Positions 20,991 to 32,916 of a DNA stretch of 64,000 bases are shown here, piece by piece. Source of the stretch: Parietaria judaica (lineage: Eukaryota > Streptophyta > Magnoliopsida > Rosales > Urticaceae); NCBI GenBank assembly GCA_954871525.1, contig OX940867.1:17275343-17339342 (forward strand). The letters are read 5' to 3'. The translations under genes were made by a program, and so were the position numbers. How positions within the stretch are numbered: the stretch's first letter is position 1; every line of letters begins with the position of its first letter. The notes beneath the pieces are model-generated. The model ran no database searches, was not told the origin of the DNA, and worked only from the letters and a program-made list of their open reading frames with translations.

Positions 20991-23900
20991 TATGCCCGGT
21001 AGAGTAAGTGTTTTTGAAAAAGTACCCGAGTTTGTTAAATTACAAAAATATGCCCGAAATCATATTCTAAATCAAGACTATGGTTAACTTAACCCACCCA
21101 AAACCCTATGGTCTGAAGAACAAAACTGTTTATTTGTAGGCAAAAAGTGTTTATATGGATTTATTTTATTTTTGTTTTGAAAGAACCCCTATGGTCTGAA
21201 GAACAAAATTGTTTATGTCTGAAGAACAAAACTGTTTATATGTAGGCAAAAAGTATATATATGGATTTATTTTATTTTTGTTTTGAAAAAAACCCTATGG
21301 TCTGAAGAACAAAACTATTTATATGTAGGCAAAAAGTGTTTATATGGATTTATTTTATTTTTGTTTTGAAAAAAGCCCTATGGTCTGAAAAACAAAACTG
21401 TTTATATGTAGGGAAAAAGTGTTTATATGGATTTATTTTATTTTTGTTTTTAAAAACACCCTATGGTCTGAAGAACAAAACTGTTTCTATATAGATAAAA
21501 AATATTTATATGAATTTATTTTATTTTATTTTTTAGAAAAAAAACTTTATGGTCTGAAGAACAAAACTGTTTATATATAGGCAAAAAGAGTTTATATGAA
21601 TTTATTTTATTTTATTTTTGAAAAAAAACCCTATGGTCTGAAGAACAAAACTGTATATATATAGGCAAAAAGTGTTTATATAAATTTATTTTAATTTTGT
21701 ATTGAAAAAAATCCTATAGTCTGAAGAACAAAACTGTTTACATATAGACAAAAAGTGTTTATATGGATTAATTTTATTTTTGTTTTGAACAAAACCATAT
21801 GGTCTGATAAACAAAACTTTTTATATGTAGGCAAAAAGTGTTTATATGGATTTATTTTATTTTTATTTTGAAACATACCCTATGGTCTGAAGAACAAAAC
21901 GCTTTATATATAGACAAAAAGCGTATGTATGAAATTATTTTATTTTATTTTTGAAAAAAACTCTATGCTCTGAAGAACAAAACTGTTTATATATAGGCAA
22001 AAAGTGTTTATATGGATTTATTTTATTTTTGTTTTGAAAAAAACCATATGGTCTGTAGAGCAAAACTGTGTATATGTAGGCAAAAAGTGTTTATATAAAT
22101 TTATTTTATTTTTGTTTTGAAAAAAAAAACCTATGGTCTGAAGAACAAAACTGTTTATATATAGACAAAAAGTGTTTATATGGATTTATTTTAATTTTGT
22201 TTTGAAAAAAACCCTATGGTTTGAAGAACATTTTTTGTCTACATATAAACACTATTTTTCTATATATAAACAGATTTGTTCTTCAGACCATAGGGTTTTT
22301 TTCAAAACAAAAATAAAATATATCCATATAAACACTTTTTGTCTACATATAAACAGTTTTGTTCTTTAGACCATAGGGTGTTTTTCAAAACAAAAATAAA
22401 ATAAATCCATATAAACAGTTTTTTCCAATATATACACAGTTTTGTTCTTCAGACCATAGGGTTTTTTTCAAAACAAAAATAAAATAAATCCATATAAACA
22501 CTTTTTGCCTTTATATAAATAGTTTTGTTCTTCAGACCATAGGGTTTTTTTCCAAAACAAAAATAAAGTTAATCCATATAAACACTTTTTGCTGACATAT
22601 AAACAGTTTTGTTCTTCAAACCATAGGGTTTTTTTCAAAACAAAAATAAAATAAATCCATATAAACACTTTTTGCCTACATATAAATAGTTTTGTTCTTC
22701 AGACCATAGGGTTTTTTTTCAAAAAAATAAAATAAAAAATAAATCCATATAAACACTTTTTGCCTACATATAAGCAGTTTTGTTCTTAAGACCATAGGGT
22801 TTTTTTCAAAACAAAAATAAAATAAATCCATATAAATACTTTTTTTCTATATATAAACAATTTTGTTCTTCAGACCATAGTTTTTTTTTTAAATAAAATA
22901 AAATAAATTCATATAAACACTTTTTGTCTATATATAAACAGTTTTGTTCTTCTGACCATAGGGTTTTTTTCAAAACAAAAATAAAATAAATCCATATAAA
23001 CACTCTTTGCCTATATATAAACAGTTTTGTTCTTCAGACCATAGGGTTTTTTTTTTATAAAAAAAATAATAATAAATTCATATAAACACTTTTTGTCTAT
23101 ATATAAACACTTTTGTTCTTCAGACCATAGGGTTTTTTCCAAAACAAAAATAAAATAAATCCATATAAACACTTTTTGCCTACATATAAACAGTTTTGTT
23201 CTTCAGACCATACGGCTTTTTTCAAAACAAAAATAAAAGAAATCCATATAAACACTTTTTGTCTATATATAAACAGTTTTGTTCTTCAGACCATAGGGTT
23301 TTTTTCAAAAGAAAAATAAAATAAATCCATATAAACACTTTTTGCCTACATATAAACAGTTTTTTTCTTCAGTCCATAGGGTTTTTTTCAAAAAAAATTA
23401 AAATAAATTCATATAAGCAATTTTTGTCTATATATAAACAGTTTTGTTCTTTAGACCGTAGGGTTTTTTTGTAAAACAAAAATAAAATAAATCCATATAA
23501 ACAGTTTTTGCCTACATATAAATAGTTTTGTTCTTCAGACCATAGGGTTTTCTTCAAAACAAAAATAAAATTAATCCGTATAAACACTTTTCACCTACAT
23601 ATAAATAGTTTTGTTCATTAGACCTTAGGGTTTTTTTCAAAACAAAAATAAAATAAATTCATATAAACACTTTTTGTCTATATATAAACAGTTTTGTTCT
23701 TTAGACCGTAGGGGTTTTTTAAAAACAAAAATAAAATAAATCAATATAAACACTTTTTGCCTACATATAAACAGTTTTTTTTTTCAGACCATAGGGTTTT
23801 TTTCAAAACAAAAATAAAATAAATCCATATAAACACTTTTTACCTAGATATAAATAGTTTTGTTCTTCAGACCATAGGGTTTTTTTCAAAAAAAAAAAAA

Positions 23901-24331
23901 AATAAATCCATATAAACACTTTTTGCCTACATATAAACAGTTTTGTTCTTCAGACCATAGGGTTTTTTTCAAAACAAAAATAAAATAAATCCATATAAAT
24001 ACTTTTTGTCTATATATAAACAGTTTTGTTTTTCAGACCATAGGGTTTTTTTGAAAATAAAATAAAATAAATTCATATAAACACTTTTTGTCTATATATA
24101 AACAGTTTTGTTCTTCAGACCATAGGGTTTTTTTCAAAACAAAAATAAAATATATCCATATAAACTCTTTTTGCCTACAAATAAACAGTTTTGTTCTTCA
24201 GACCATAGGGTTTTGGGTTGGTTAAGTTAACCATAGTCTTGAGTTAGAATATGATTTCGGGCATATTTTTGTAATTTAACAAACTCGGGTATTTTTCCAA
24301 AAACACTTACTCTACCGGGCATACTTATTAA
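20988..24331. mobile_element. Foldback element: two opposed arrays of an ~84-bp unit with shared ~120-bp inverted ends
   Basis: The outer ends are inverted copies: TATGCCCGGTAGAGTAAGTG... at 20991 and ...CACTTACTCTACCGGGCATA ending at 24323, matching for about 120 bp up to the arrays. Inside, units of about 84 bp (ccctatggtctgaagaacaa, aactgtttatat, aaaaagtgtttatatgg, atttattttatttttg) run forward from about 21105 to 22225, roughly 14 copies. They then run inverted from about 22226 to 24215, roughly 24 copies. It lies in a TA microsatellite of an LTR, and the other LTR shows the empty site near 28940-28965. Short reading frames inside are products of the repeats, not genes. Confidence 0.85.
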
Positions 24332-26091
24332 AGTTTACCTATATATATATATATTAATATTAATATATAAATGTACACGAATCTAATTGTTTATAAACAA
24401 TCTTCATGTATTTTTCGGTCACGCTCAAACGTTGCGTGCAACCTCTCAAATATATATTAATACATAATATAAATCTAGTAATTATTAATTAGTTATTAAT
24501 AATCCGGAGTAAATCCTATTGATAATTAAATCCAAATAATTAAATTATATTATAATTTTTGCTCTCTCATATCACACATTAAAATGTTGTGGGACAAACC
24601 CACCATTTTATTTGTGAGACGTGATTTAATTAATGGAACCCGAAACTTTAAGTTAAACTCATTAAATCTATAAATCACAAACTGTCAGTCGGATTGACTT
24701 GGTTCCAAAAGATAAATTGCACAGAATTAAATTTTCTACAACTTTCCAGTTGATGAAAAAATTCAATTAATTCATCTTTTGACAGTTAAATTTCTGGTAC
24801 CAAACTTTGGTACTTTTGCCGCAGTAAAACTATCTGAAATCTGAAATCTGACACAGACTTCAGTTTTATAAATCTTGTCAAATGATTAAACAAACGTATA
24901 TTTAATCTCGTACGTATCATCCGTTCCGGAGCTATCCTGGGGACCATGGATCCATATCACTTAAGCTCCAACGAACTGCTAGAAGTTTGTTAACCTCGGT
25001 GTAATTCCATTATAAACCCGAGGCTGCACTCTTTAGTGATACAATATATATTATTCCCTATATAGCAAGGTGTCCATTGATACAATCAAATTCGGGTTAT
25101 TTATCTTTCACTTGATCATCCACACATGAGCAGGCGGTATTACCGTATTGCCCCTCAATGCATTTTCATCCTTAACTCAGTCGGTAATATTGTGAACGAA
25201 CCACTTATGATTACGAGTCATAAAGCTGGCCATGGGTCTATCTCACTTCGCACCATCGACAATCAAGGGAATCATCTTGACTCTGAAGAGAGCTGTGTGA
25301 TACCCATATCTATGATCAAGCTACATTCACTGTTGACTATCATGTTCCCAAAATAATAGTGTTGGGAACAACGGTAATATATTGTGTTCTTTAACGGTTA
25401 AATCAAAGAACAATCAAGTCAACAGATCAGACTCAAGATCACTTAGGACTTAGATCGAATATCCATTTGATCATCTACTAGTAACTCAACTCCAAGTTAT
25501 TAGTGACGGTCTTATATGATAACTTCCGGAGTTTAAGTCAGGTCCAGTCCAGTATGAAGACGCTTCGTACTTAATGCACTTCTAGTGAGTGTGACACACA
25601 CTTAATCCAGAATAGGATTATATCACTTAGTCACATTAATGACCTTATCCGATTAATGGGCTCCCACCCAGTTAATCAGGTCACAGACATTTTAAGTTCA
25701 TTTATTATGATTATCAATTCTTCCTCACATTGACTCGGGTGTGATTATAATAACATAATTGCATTCCATTATGAACTATGGATCAAACATTCTATTTTAC
25801 TCTACCAGAAACTAAAATAATATTAACATAATAAGCATCATCTTTATTCAACGACAAGTCATAATCTTTTACAAATGGGTTAAAACAACTTGTTTAAGGA
25901 CACATGTCCAATGTTTTTGAACTTTCTTAAACATGTTAAACTTTCTTATAGGTAGAATGTTTTTGAAAAAATATTTTGTTTGAAATAGTTACATGATGCA
26001 AACATATTCTGGGAAAACGTTAAATAAACCCTTTAATTATTTCGTGATAATTTAACCGACTGTACACGTCGTTGCCGTCCTTAGTGGCATG

Positions 26092-26432
26092 GTCACTCTA
26101 GGGTGACTCGCGGTATCAACCGTGTAGTTTGGTTAAACTAAGTTTTAGTCATAAACTTAATTAATATTCATAACAAAAACTACCAAAGTTCTCTATGATT
26201 ATTAACTATCACCATAGACGGTCAGGAAGCACCAACTTCCGTGCAAGCTTAACCCATTATTTTCGGTTCTCGGGATCCTCTTGGAAATGTCGTCCTTGGG
26301 GAATGGTCACACTAGGGTGACTCGCGGTCCATTTCCATGATTCCTCCGTCCCCATATTCTTTTGGAACTATCACAGTGTCAAACCTTCCACAAGCACACC
26401 TTCCTTGGGGAATTGACAAAACTAGGGTGACT
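26092..26432 (-). other. Three small hairpins, GTCAC...GTGAC, in the leader (LARD copy)
   Basis: On the plus strand: ggtcactctagggtgactcg (26091), ggtcacactagggtgactcg (26305) and a degraded third (26415-26434, gacaaaactagggtgactcg). Each is a 5-bp stem with a 6-base loop followed by CTCG(C/A)GG. The same triplet at the same spacing occurs at 36165-36503, 38824-39163 and 41239-41579. Confidence 0.65.
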
Positions 26433-27801
26433 CGAGGCGGCGTGGTCAGCAGACCTTGTGACAGTAATAATGGAGACCTTTTATACTTTATTCTATACTT
26501 GCTATTGTTTTTAGAAAATAATATTTTTTATTTCTAAGTTTTTTAAAACTTATTATAAACTCTATTTAATGACACATTAAAAGGTTTATATTAAGGCATT
26601 ATAATTACCGAGGTAATATCTAATAAGCCTAGTTATTTATTTATTACTTCGTCGGTAGTGATAGGTCAACACGTACGCTCTTCAGGTCGATGGGAGGGGT
26701 TCCAACCTGTCACCCAGAAGTGGATGGTGAACCGGCCCAACTTTTGATTCCCTCTTCCTTAGGCAAGATTGTACAGTTGATATTTTTCCGACTAATAATA
26801 AATAATACTTCTTTATTGCTCATTATTTATATCTATTCCAATTCTTACATATTAATAATGTTCAACTAATATAGACGCTATATTCGCAATGTTATGAAAA
26901 TAGGTTCTAACAAATTATATCTATGATGAATTTACCAATATGTCAATGATACTTATTCTCAAAGAATTATCATTCACATTTAAGCCATTAATAATTATTT
27001 ATGAAATATAAAATAAGCCAATGATATCATTCTAAAAAGAATTATCATCCATATTTTAATTTATGAATAATATAAAATAAGACAATGTTATTTATCTAGA
27101 AATAGCATCCATATTTTAATTTATTAAAATAAGACAATGTTATTTATCAAAAATAACATCCATATTTTAATTTTAATTAATTAATCAAACATAATTAATT
27201 TTAATTCATAAATCTCAATTTCAAAAAATAAAATTAATTAATCCACGGGTTTTTAGTCGGATTAGAATTCCGACCTTTATTTAAAAATAAATGTGTGGGC
27301 CATCCGGGCTTAAGCCCGGGCCCACGTGTCCGCGGATTAGGGCACGCCCAGCCCTTGGAATGGGCTGGGACAGCACCAGCCAGGGGCGCCCAGGCCCAGC
27401 GACGAGCCTAGGCCCAATACCGAGGCCACGCCCAAAACCCAACGCACGGGCTTCGCCCAGACGCGATGCCATCGACTGGCTGCCACGCGCTTAGGGCGTC
27501 TCAGTCGTGCCTTGGGCTGGTGGCTCGTGGGTCGGCAGGGCCCAATGGCCCAACTTGGTTTTTCGGCCCATCAGGGCTGCGCAGACAGCCCTGGGCCTTG
27601 CCCCTTCGGCCCTGGCCGATTGGTTAGGGTTGCGAAAAAGCAACCCTAATTCATATCCATTCCAAATATTTTGGATCGGGTATTTTAAATTAATTTTAAA
27701 AATCCTGAAATTCAAAATTTCAATTTTAAATTAATAATTCATCAAATAATTGATCATTTAAAACCCTAAATTAAATTACGTAATTATTTATCCACGAACA
27801 C

Positions 27802-27815
27802 GGGCTCTGATACCA
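27802..27815 (-). other. Primer-binding site of the non-coding element
   Basis: Minus strand TGGTATCAGAGCCC, complementary to the 3' end of initiator tRNA-Met as in many copia elements. A second, decayed version (TGTATCAGAGC, 27836-27846) lies between it and the LTR. Confidence 0.75.
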
Positions 27816-27849
27816 ATTGATGGGAAAATTATCTAGCTCTGATACAATT

Positions 27850-29832
27850 TGTTGGAAATTTGATCTGGCTATTATGCGAATTTTCCTTAAAAATAATGAA
27901 ATAGCTTTGATTGCAAATTCATTAAAAAAATACGTTTAACGTTCCTTCCAAATTACCTCAAATATTCCGCTCTCATCAGTCCGTCTAGGTAATTTTTAAA
28001 ATAATTTTAAGTCGGAATAGTTTCTCCGTAACAACGCACTGACATCGAGTAATTTTGATAAAGCGATCGGATAAATAATTAGAAATTTAATTATCACAAT
28101 TAATTTCATAACAACATTATTAAATCTAATGTCTATGGAAAATAAATAAATACAATGAAAGAAATTTTGCATTTATTGACCCAATGCATAAGGCCGTACC
28201 TCATTGACGACTTCCGGTTGCCCGTTCTGACTTTGACAGGGCTCCGCCGGTGCTAGGGAAACTCCCGTGATCTTCTGGGATATTCTCCTGGAATCCTCGT
28301 ACCGAAGCGTGGGCTTCGATGACAGGACTGTGACAAATATTTAACTGATGGTTCTTTTGAAGCTACCGGAGAAAAGATCTCACAAAGCCGAACCGGGGGG
28401 AAAGAGAAGAGTCAATTTTCGCATCCCCTAATAAGGGGTCACGAAATTTTGAGCTCTAAGGTGTGAAGAAAAGTGTGGAATGAGCTCCCTATTTATAGAG
28501 TTCAGTTCCAACCATCTGTGAGAAATTTCCTCCCTCCGGATCATCTGATTAGTCGAAAACCAATGGCTCAGATTAATCCTAGGAAGTTTTTGAATTTAAA
28601 TAATAAAATAAGTCTAATACAACAGTCTAGATTAAATCTAGATTGATCCATTGGATTAGATTGACTGAGTGATTTTCTCAACCACCAAACTTGGTCACCA
28701 AGTTTATTATTATTTATTAATTTCAAAATACCCTTTAAAATAAATAAAATATTAATTTCCAATCCAACGGTTAAGATTAAATCTAGACCGATCCAATTGA
28801 TTAAATTAATTTCAGGGTTTTATCTCATGTACCTAAACAGTAGATACTTCTGCGGCACATATGCAATAGTTGCATAAAGGAATCACGCGTATAATCTGTT
28901 ACACGCATTCCCATGCAGCTACTTTGACTTTTCTTCTTTATATTTATATATATATATATTAATATATAAATGTACACGAATCTAATTGTTTATAAACAAT
29001 CTTCATGTATTTTTCGGTCATGCTCAAACGTTGCGTGCAACCTCTCAAATATATATTAATATATAATATAAATCTATTAATTATTAATTAATTATTAATA
29101 ATCCGGAATAAATCCTATTAATAATTAAATCCAAATAATTATATTATATTATAATTTCTGCTCTCTCATATCACACATTAAAATGTCATGGAATCATCTT
29201 GACTCTGAAGAGAGCTGTGTGATGCCCGTATCTATGATCAAGCTACCTTCACTGTTGACTATCATGTTCCCAAAATAATAGTGTTGGGAACAACAGTATA
29301 TTGTGTTCTTTAACGGTTATATCAATGAACAATCAAGTCAACAGGTCAGACTCAAGATCACTCAGGACTTAGATCGAATATCCATTTGATCATCTACTAG
29401 TGACTCAACTTCAAGTTATCAGTGACGGACTTATATGATAACTTCCGGAGTTTAAGTCAGGTCCAGTCCAGTATGAAGACGCTTCATACTTAATGCACAT
29501 CTAGTGAGTGTGACACGCACTTAATCCAGAATAGGATTATATCACTTAGTCGCATTAATGAACTTATCCGATTATTGGGCTCCCACCCAGTTAATCAGGT
29601 CACAGACATTTTAAGTTCATTTATTATGATTATCAAATCTTCCTCACATTGACTCGGGTGTGATGATAATAACATAATTGCATTCCATTATGAACTATGG
29701 ATCAAACATTCTATTTTACTCTACCAGAAACTATAATAAGATTAACATAATAAGTATCATCTTTATTCAACGACAAGTCATAATATTTTACAAATGGGTT
29801 AAAACAGCTTGATTAAGGACACATGTCCAACA
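27850..29832 (-). repeat. Right (5') LTR of the non-coding element
   Basis: 1983 bp, TGTTGG...CCAACA. Relative to the left LTR it lacks the foldback insertion and about 650 bp, the deletion joining 'cacacattaaaatgt' to 'gaatcatcttgactctgaag' near 29185. The minus-strand TATAAATA is at 28490-28497. Confidence 0.88.
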
Positions 29833-29837
29833 CATGT

Positions 29838-30177
29838 CCTTCAAGAATAGAATATCTTCTAATGCTTGACATTCCAGCTTCTGACTATCTTTTCTCCAGC
29901 TGAGTTTTGGAGGTCGTAGACTCCTATTCTAACTATTTTTGAGACGGTGTAAGGTCCTTCCCAGTTGTTTTTTTAGCTTCCCTGCGTTGATTTCAACCGT
30001 ATTCTGGAAAACCTTCTTCAGCACCAGGTCACCGACTCGGAATTTCCTTGGTCGCATCTTCTTGTTGTAGCTCCGAGCGACAAATCTTTGATAATTTAAG
30101 AATTTTATCAAAGCCTGTGCTCGTCGCTCCTCAATGTGGTCAAGGTGTTCCCTCAGATTTTCCTCGTTGGCTTCTTC
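29838..30177 (-). pseudogene. Gypsy integrase C-terminal part (block A), between two insertions
   Basis: Encodes FVARSYNKKMRPRKFRVGDLVLKKVFQNT and HLKIF-like end sequence. It is nearly identical to 14294-14629. It stops at 30177, exactly at the copia LTR terminus. Its continuation resumes at 47876, but about 266 bp (equivalent to 14630-14895) are missing. Confidence 0.85.
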
Positions 30178-32901
30178 TGTTGGGAATCACGTCTCGGATT
30201 CCTTGAAAATTATCACGAATTGTACCTCCGAACCGTCCGGGTAACATTTAAAAAATTACATTTAAAGCGGAATAACTTGTTATCCGTACAACGGTCCGGA
30301 TATCGGATAATAACCATTTCCAAGATCTGATAAATATTATGTAATTTAATATTCATATATCATTATTAATAATCTAGTCATAATAGGAAATAAATAGAAA
30401 GCAGTAAATGGTTTCATTTATTAACCCAATGCATAAGGCCGTACCTCTATTGACGACTTCCGGCTGCGCGTTCTGAATCGGGCAGGGCTCCGCCGGTGCT
30501 GAGGTAAACTCCCGTGATCTTCCGGGATATTCTCCTGGAATCCTCGTACCGAAGCGTGGGCTTCGCCGGCAGGTCTCTGTCGCAAAAATTTAATTGATGG
30601 TTCTTTTTAAGCTTCCAGAGAAATAGTCTCCTAAGCCGAACCAGAAAAGAGAGAACAGAGAGAAAATTCGCAGACCCTGAGGGAGAGGGAGAGTTCGAAT
30701 TTTTCTCTGGGGAAAAGTGTGTAAAATGTGTAGAATGAGCCTCCTATTTATAGGCTCAAACCGTAACCGAATTGGAGAAATTCCCTCCCTAATTTCGAAT
30801 TTCATATAATTAATTATCTTAATTCAATGGTCTAGATTTAATCTCATCTAAATCCAATGGATATAATTAATTAGGGATTTAATTAAATAAGAAAGATTAG
30901 GATAAAATCAAAATCCAATCTTATCTTCTTATCTTTATAAAATTTGAATTATATATATATATATATATAAATTCGAATTATCATTATCTAAATCCAACGG
31001 TTGAGATAAATCTTTAAACCGATCTAATGGATCAAATTAGTTTAGGATAAAATCAAATATAAAAAGATTTATTAAAAACAATTTCGAATTTATCCATAAA
31101 CCATAATTCGAAAATATATAAATATATATAATTAATTAATTTTCAATCCGACGGTAAAGATTAAATCTTAGACCGATCTAACGGATATAAATAATTAACC
31201 AAATTCAAAAAATGAAACTTGTTCATCAAGTCATTAATTTAGAATTTATCAATATCCTAATCCAACGGTTGATATTAAATCATAATCGATCCAATGGATA
31301 ATATTGATTTTAGGGATTTGCTAAAATACCAAAACATTTGGTACTTATGCCGCAAATTTGGAAAGACCAAATCATACCATTCGAACTTAGCTAGGGTTTC
31401 ATATATGAAACCCTAATTCGAATTTACACATATAAATATATATTTTTATTTATTAATATAAATCTATTAATTATTAAATAATTATTAATAAGATATTAAT
31501 AATTAAATCCAAATAATTAAATTATATTAATATTTCCTGATCTCAATATCACACATTAAAATGTCATGGTGCCACACCATCATTTAAATTCTTGACATGT
31601 GATTTAATTTCAAAGTTTATCGAACCGATCACAAACTTAGAAAATCCATAAATCACTAACCGTAAGTCGAAATGACTTGGTTCAAAAAGAAAAATTGCTT
31701 AGAATTTAATTTCCAACAACATGGTGCTGATGGAAAATCTAAATTCTAACTTTATTTTATCAGTTAATTTCGTGTACCAAAATATGGTACTTTTGCCACG
31801 CTAACGATAAAACTATCTGACGTCTGCCACAGACCTTTTAGTTTTATAAGTCAAGCCAAATGATTAAACATTATCCAGAATGTATTTTAATCACGTACGT
31901 ATCATCCGTTACGGAGCTATCCTGGGGACCATGGACCCGTATCACTTAAGCTCCAACGAACTGCTAGTTGTTCGTCAAACCTCGAAGTGATTCCACTATA
32001 GACCCGAGGCCGCACTCTTTAGTGATACGGTATATATATTATTCCCTTTATAACAACAGGGTGTCCATTTTTCCAATCAAACTCGGGTTATTGATCTTTC
32101 ACTTGATGATCCACACACGAGCGCGCGGTTTCTACCGTTATGCCCCTCATTGCATTTTCATCCTTGACTCAGTCAGTAATATTATGAGTAACCCACTTAT
32201 GGTTTCGATTCATAAGTTGCGCACAGGTACCTCTCACTTCTCACCACCGACAATCAAGGGAATCATCATCATTCTGAAGAGAGCTGTGTGATGCCCATGT
32301 CTATGACCAGGCTACCCTTACTGCTGACTATCATGTTCCCAAAATAATAATGTTGGGAACAGCGGTAATATTTCGTGTTCTTTAACGGTTAAATCAAATA
32401 ACAATCAAGCCAGCAGCTTGGACTCAAGATCACTCAGGACTTAGATCGAATATCCATTTGATCATCTACTAGTGACTCAACTCCAAGTTATCAGTGACGG
32501 TCTTATATGATAACTTCCGGAGTTTAAGTCAGGTCCAGTCCAGTATGAAGAGACTTAATACCTAATGCACTTCTAGTGAGTGTAACACACACAAAATCCA
32601 GAATAGGATTGTCACTTAGTCATATTATTGACCTTATACGATTAATGGGCTCCCACCCAGTTAATCAGGTCACAGACATTTTAAGTTCATTCATTATGAT
32701 TATTAATTCTTCTTCCCATTGACTCTGTTGTGATAATAATTCATAATTGCATCCTTTATGAACTAAGGATCAAACATTCTATTTTACTCTACCAGAAACT
32801 ATAATAAGATTATCATAATAAGTATCATCTTTATTCAACGACTTGTCATAATCTTTTACAAATGGATAAAATATCTTGTTTAAGGACACATATGTCCAAC
32901 A
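30178..32901 (-). repeat. Full LTR of the left copia arm
   Basis: 2724 bp, TGTTGG...CCAACA, and the inverted counterpart of 45133-47875. U3 contains at least four modules pairing 'atccaacggt...gattaaatc' with 'accgatctaatggat' (near 30822, 30988, 31144, 31258), plus the motif ggtact(t)..tgccgca at about 31349. Confidence 0.9.
30745..30752 (-). promoter_or_regulatory. TATA box of the left-arm LTR
   Basis: TATAAATA on the minus strand inside the inverted repeat GAGCC-TATAAATAGGA-GGCTC. Confidence 0.65.
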
Positions 32902-32916
32902 ATCTCCCACTTGTAC

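Larger units (their letters stand above)
19872..25912 (-). repeat. Left (3') LTR of the non-coding element, split by a foldback insertion
   Basis: LTR sequence runs 19872 to about 20987 and resumes about 24332, ending near 25912 at 'cacatgtccaat'. Without the insertion it is about 2.7 kb. It matches 27850-29832 except that it keeps about 650 bp (near 24585-25270) that the right LTR lacks. Confidence 0.85.
25913..27849 (-). other. Non-coding interior of the LARD-like element
   Basis: This corresponds to the copia leader. It has the three-hairpin segment (26092-26432), a block around 'ggtcgatgggaggggt' near 26690, AT-rich spacer, and a GC-rich island at 27290-27620 full of GGGCC/GGCCC words. 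No reading frame has protein-family features. Confidence 0.7.
19872..29832 (-). mobile_element. Non-coding copia-type LTR element (LARD-like), inserted just 3' of the gypsy pol
   Basis: Termini are TGTTGGAAATTTGATC and GGACACATGTCCAACA, with an exact 5-bp duplication catgt at 19867-19871 and 29833-29837. The two LTRs flank about 1.9 kb of non-coding interior that resembles the leader of the coding copia at 30178-47875. PBS-like sequence (TGGTATCAGAGCCC on the minus strand) next to the right LTR sets the orientation. It has no pol or gag, so it would need another element's proteins. The undisturbed pre-insertion sequence is visible at 14283-14300 in the duplicated gypsy block. Confidence 0.88.

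Noticed and set aside
21691..23587. Several 60-70 codon frames (MFIWIYFIFVLKK type) on both strands
   Set aside because: They are periodic translations of the 84-bp foldback unit, not genes.
20988..24331. CRISPR-like regular array
   Set aside because: Units are contiguous 84-bp tandem copies without unique spacers, in opposed orientation, in a plant genome.
27281..27734. Long frames in GC-rich DNA, both strands
   Set aside because: Composition-driven open frames in the GC island of the LARD-like element, rich in Gly/Pro/Arg with no domain. The same applies to 37605-37962.
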